Source: Bacillus sp. NTK071 (GTDB taxonomy: Bacteria; Bacillota; Bacilli; Bacillales; Guptibacillaceae). From it: a stretch of 64,000 nucleotides of DNA. Both the position numbers and the translations under genes were made by a program. The DNA lies in the NCBI RefSeq assembly GCF_017303315.1, contig NZ_JAFKOI010000016.1, positions 17,045-81,044 of the forward strand. Reading direction: 5' to 3'. The notes under the pieces are model-generated. The model was not told the DNA's origin and searched no databases. It saw only the letters and a program-made list of their open reading frames with translations. The first letter of the stretch is position 1; each line of letters begins with the position of its first letter. Below, one piece after another: positions 60,899 through 64,000 of this stretch.

Positions 60899-62077
60899 TT
60901 ACCAGATCGCTTCAACCCATTCAGGGTGATCGATAAACGGATTGCGGTTGTGCTGATATTGATCATAAATAACATTGTTCCGGTTTTCTTCAAACGAATC
61001 AACAGGGTCCATTTCATTCCATGCTTTCAGAACTGATACTTTGCCTATATAAGGTGCTGAGCCATTATTCACAAGATCGTTCACTTCAAGATCCACTTCT
61101 CCGCTGTCGCCTTCGTAACGAACTGCCATGTAGAAGATCATTCTCGCTACATCACCTTTTACGCTATCACGTGGTTCCCATGAATCACTATCATAATAGT
61201 TACCAGGTGCTTCAGGTTGAGGAGATCCACCGTTGTCGAAATCAAGATTTCCACGAGTGCCATTCACTGACACATCAGTTGGTCTTAAATGATGAACATC
61301 TGTCCCTGGACCCATTGCTGTACCAAAATCACCATGAGACTTTGCCCAAACATGCTCACGATTCCAGTCGTCGACATTCCCACCGTTTTCATATTTACTC
61401 TGAGACCTACCACTATAAAGAAGAATAACATTATTAGGGTTTGAAGGATCTTCATCAGTTACACGTAATGCGTCCCAAACATTACTATAGGAAAGCTCAG
61501 TGTGATCATCAATGATCATATGCAACTCAGCTTTAAGAGAACTCCCAGTCTTGCCCATTGCTGATTGGTAATAAGTATTATCATAAGGAGAAGTTCCATC
61601 ATTCCCTGAACTATCGCCATCTCCGCTTCCACTTCCATTCAAATCCATTGCGGAAACGCTTTTCATCCCAGGATGTGCAAAATAATCTGTAAGCGATCCA
61701 TTTATTTTAATCATTTTACCAAGTAATTCAGGATTGCTCTTTAATCCATAGGATGATCTGAAAGAAGATGGTACTTGAACAAATAACATATTACTCACAT
61801 TTGTCTCATTTGCTTGATCTGCAATAGCTATTGCATAATCATCTGAGAAATTACTAGTTTGAATAGAAGATGAAGACTCTGGCTTACCGACAATATAGCC
61901 TTCCACTGCAACTCCAGAACTTCCTTGATTGGCAATGGCTTGATCAACTGAGTAAGGCGATGCTGCTGTCCCAGATCCATCAGCAAAAGATGGTGTAATC
62001 GAAAAATACATAACAACAAGTGACATAACAAGCATTAGACCAACGGTTCCATAAATGCGTTTTCTTGTGGTGTTAAT
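60899..62077 (-). CDS. Secreted endonuclease I (BsnA/YurI-like) with OB-fold domain, probable ATT start
   Basis: Extracellular nuclease. N-terminal OB-like DUF6359 domain (about 35-145: SPYSVDQAIANQGSSGVAVE), Ser/Gly linker, then the endonuclease I domain with WNREHVWAKSHGDFG (catalytic His) and RGNLDFDNGGSPQP. The first ATG (62033-62035) has no ribosome binding site and would give a signal peptide lacking its basic start. Fourteen codons earlier, an ATT (62075-62077) follows GGGGAGGGAAATAACA and yields NTTRKRIYGTVGLMLVMSLV, a complete signal peptide. No ATG, GTG or TTG lies between. Length is then 392. Confidence 0.82.
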   Translation of the reverse strand: MNTTRKRIYGTVGLMLVMSLVVMYFSITPSFADGSGTAASPYSVDQAIANQGSSGVAVEGYIVGKPESSSSIQTSNFSDDYAIAIADQANETNVSNMLFVQVPSSFRSSYGLKSNPELLGKMIKINGSLTDYFAHPGMKSVSAMDLNGSGSGDGDSSGNDGTSPYDNTYYQSAMGKTGSSLKAELHMIIDDHTELSYSNVWDALRVTDEDPSNPNNVILLYSGRSQSKYENGGNVDDWNREHVWAKSHGDFGTAMGPGTDVHHLRPTDVSVNGTRGNLDFDNGGSPQPEAPGNYYDSDSWEPRDSVKGDVARMIFYMAVRYEGDSGEVDLEVNDLVNNGSAPYIGKVSVLKAWNEMDPVDSFEENRNNVIYDQYQHNRNPFIDHPEWVEAIW

Positions 62078-62339
62078 TGTTATTTCCCTCCCCTAGTTTA
62101 TAGCCAAATTATTCTAAGGCTCCTTCTAGCTTAAACGTACACTATTAAGTGGTTAGAAACACGATGTAATTGTTCCTCTATTTCCCTTAGGACTATTGGC
62201 TTATCAATCATTAATTCGTGTCTTTTTTACTACAAAAATGAAATTCTCAGTGTTTTCCACTCTCAGTGACTTTCATCAAGCTCTGTAGTCAGATATAATC
62301 AATGAGGATTGCTAAACAACAAACAAAGGGTGTTTTCCT

Positions 62340-63896
62340 ATGAGTATATTAACCGTGAAAAACCTTACGCACGGATTCGGTGACCGTGCCATATTTGACG
62401 ATGTATCATTTCGCCTTCTAAAGGGCGAGCATATTGGACTAGTTGGAGCCAACGGTGAAGGAAAGTCTACCTTCATGAATATCATTACAGGTAAGCTTGA
62501 ACCCGATGAAGGTTCTGTTGAATGGTCTAAAAATGTGAGAGTAGGTTATCTAGATCAGCACACTGTTCTTGAACGTGGTATGACGATACGAGATGCACTA
62601 AAGGGTGCTTTTCAGTACCTGTTTGATTACGAATCGGAAATGAATGAACTGTTTGCTAAAATGGGCGAAGCTTCACCAGAAGAGCTTGAGAAACTTCTAG
62701 AAGAAACCGGGACAATGCAGGATATGCTAGCAAACAATGATTTCTACGTGATTGATGCAAAAGTTGAGGAAATTGCACGAGGTCTTGGACTAGATGAGAT
62801 CGGTCTTGAAAAAGATGTGCAAGATTTAAGTGGTGGTCAAAGAACAAAAGTGCTTCTTGCTAAGCTCCTTCTTGAAAAACCTGATATTCTACTTCTCGAT
62901 GAGCCGACAAACTATCTTGATGAGCAACATATCGTTTGGCTTAGACGCTATTTACAGGAATATGAAAATGCCTTTATCTTAATCTCTCATGATATTCCAT
63001 TTCTAAATAGCGTCATTAACTTGATTTACCATATGGAGAATCAAGAGCTGACGAGATATGTTGGAGACTATGATAACTTCCTTTCTGTTTATGAAGTGAA
63101 GAAGCAGCAAGTTGAAGCTGCATTCAAAAAGCAGCAACAGGAAATTTCTCAACTAAAAGACTTTGTTGCAAGAAATAAAGCTCGTGTAGCAACACGGAAT
63201 ATGGCCATGTCGAGACAAAAGAAACTAGATAAGATGGATGTTATCGAGATTGCTAAAGAAAAACCGAAGCCAGAGTTCCACTTTAAGCAAGCTCGCGCTT
63301 CAGGTAAGCTCATTTTTGAAACAAAAGATCTTGTTATAGGCTATGACGAGCCTCTATCTCGACCACTGAACCTTTCTATGGAACGAGGACAAAAAGTCGC
63401 TCTTATGGGTGCGAACGGTATTGGTAAAACTACTCTTCTTCGCAGTATTCTTGGCGAAATCCAACCAATTAGCGGATCTGTTGAGCTTGGTGACTATCTT
63501 TATACTGGTTACTTTGAACAGGAGATTAAAACAAGAACGTCCAATACGTGTATTGAAGAACTGTGGAGAGAATTCCCTCATTATAGCCAGGCTCAAATAC
63601 GGGCAGCGCTATCCAAATGCGGCTTAACCACGAAACACATTGAGAGCAAAGTTGACGTATTAAGTGGTGGTGAAAAAGCGAAGCTCCGACTTTGTAAACT
63701 AATGAATACTGAATCGAACCTGCTTGTATTTGATGAACCTACAAACCACCTTGATGTCGAAGCAAAAGCGGAACTCAAGCGTGCTCTAAATGAATATAAA
63801 GGAAGCGTCATAATCATTTCTCACGAGCCTGAATTCTATCAAGATATTGCAACAGACGTGTGGAATTGTGAAGATTGGACAACGAAATTAGTGTAA
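62340..63896 (+). CDS. yfmM: ABC-F family ATPase YfmM
   Basis: 518 residues, two ATPase domains and no membrane part, as in ribosome-acting ABC-F proteins. Walker A motifs GANGEGKST (near 37) and GANGIGKTT (near 360); signatures LSGGQRTK and LSGGEKAK; between them the linker (P-site tRNA interaction motif) with FVARNKARVATRNMAMSRQK. Near-identity in remembered blocks to B. subtilis YfmM. AAAGGGTGTTTTCCT precedes the ATG. The 262-bp gap upstream has a -10-like TATAAT at 62294 and no clear attenuator. Confidence 0.93.
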   Translation: MSILTVKNLTHGFGDRAIFDDVSFRLLKGEHIGLVGANGEGKSTFMNIITGKLEPDEGSVEWSKNVRVGYLDQHTVLERGMTIRDALKGAFQYLFDYESEMNELFAKMGEASPEELEKLLEETGTMQDMLANNDFYVIDAKVEEIARGLGLDEIGLEKDVQDLSGGQRTKVLLAKLLLEKPDILLLDEPTNYLDEQHIVWLRRYLQEYENAFILISHDIPFLNSVINLIYHMENQELTRYVGDYDNFLSVYEVKKQQVEAAFKKQQQEISQLKDFVARNKARVATRNMAMSRQKKLDKMDVIEIAKEKPKPEFHFKQARASGKLIFETKDLVIGYDEPLSRPLNLSMERGQKVALMGANGIGKTTLLRSILGEIQPISGSVELGDYLYTGYFEQEIKTRTSNTCIEELWREFPHYSQAQIRAALSKCGLTTKHIESKVDVLSGGEKAKLRLCKLMNTESNLLVFDEPTNHLDVEAKAELKRALNEYKGSVIIISHEPEFYQDIATDVWNCEDWTTKLV

Positions 63897-63902
63897 TGAT
63901 TA

Positions 63903-63920
63903 AGAGGCTGGGACATAAGT
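63903..63920. repeat. GGCTGGGACATAA motif
   Basis: AGAGGCTGGGACATAAGT directly after yfmM. This short phrase recurs in many Firmicutes genomes as I remember, usually next to a terminator, as here. Confidence 0.4.
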
Positions 63921-63932
63921 AAATAACCATGA

Positions 63933-63973
63933 GAAAGACCCGAACAATTCATTTGAATCAGATCGGGTCTTTC
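63933..63973 (+). terminator. Terminator after yfmM
   Basis: GAAAGACCCGA/TCGGGTCTTTC with an inner AATTCATTTGAATC loop that can also pair. Confidence 0.8.
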
Positions 63974-64000
63974 GTAATTTACAGATAGGAAACAACCGCT

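Overview
The window is a stretch of chromosome from a low-GC, endospore-forming Bacillaceae (Firmicutes). The evidence is: small acid-soluble spore protein genes (sspE, sspK), strong AGGAGG-type ribosome binding sites before most genes, frequent GTG/TTG starts, and gene neighbourhoods shared with the Bacillus subtilis yfh/yga and yfj/yfk/yfm segments. The genus cannot be fixed from the sequence alone. No rRNA, intact tRNA, CRISPR, prophage or complete insertion sequence is seen. Mobile-like DNA is limited to short dispersed palindromic repeats.

Layout. 1-1706: the start of an oligopeptide ABC transporter operon (oppD, then oppF cut by the window edge). 1.8-16.2 kb: a ygaD-ygaC-ygaB-sspE-yfhS-yfhR-mutY-yfhP-yfhJ-sspK-yfhH-recX-yfhF-yfhE-yfhD type block, holding DNA repair (mutY, recX, an SRAP protein), spore proteins and small conserved Bacillus proteins. 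It ends in a dense cluster of DnaA boxes (15955-16140). 16.2-38 kb: rlmCD, an alkylbase glycosylase, the cortex enzyme pdaA, yfkD, a MATE pump, OsmC, a thioredoxin-like protein behind a Fur/PerR-type box, an iron-efflux P1B ATPase (pfeT-like) behind tandem PerR- and Fur-like boxes, the yjbQ-yfkJ-fructosamine kinase-ytxH-yihY run, and a signalling group (degenerate EAL protein, LOV-STAS photoreceptor, PAS-STAS protein). 38-49 kb: a lone siderophore-type N-hydroxylase, a DrrAB-type exporter and varied membrane proteins and oxidoreductases. 48.4-49.5 kb: a secreted protein controlled by a sigma-D promoter and a c-di-GMP-I riboswitch. 49.5-54.1 kb: helD, a wall-anchored two-repeat protein, and a SelL-related redoxin gene with an in-frame TGA at the catalytic position. 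54.4-59.6 kb: a sigma-54 regulated aminotransferase/transporter operon with its PAS-AAA-Fis activator and a divergent SDR gene. 59.7-63.9 kb: yuzF, manganese catalase, secreted endonuclease I and the ABC-F gene yfmM.

Most notable: (1) the probable selenoprotein, with a SECIS-like hairpin 18 nt after the TGA; (2) the sigma-D/c-di-GMP riboswitch with a translational ON-switch; (3) the DnaA-box cluster outside an origin context; (4) a sigma-54 circuit whose activator site lies inside the activator's own gene; (5) a structured, tRNA-like leader with mutually exclusive hairpins at the ribosome binding site of an acetyltransferase gene; (6) exact 120-bp tandem hairpin repeats with compensatory changes; and (7) probable CTG and ATT start codons in two genes.
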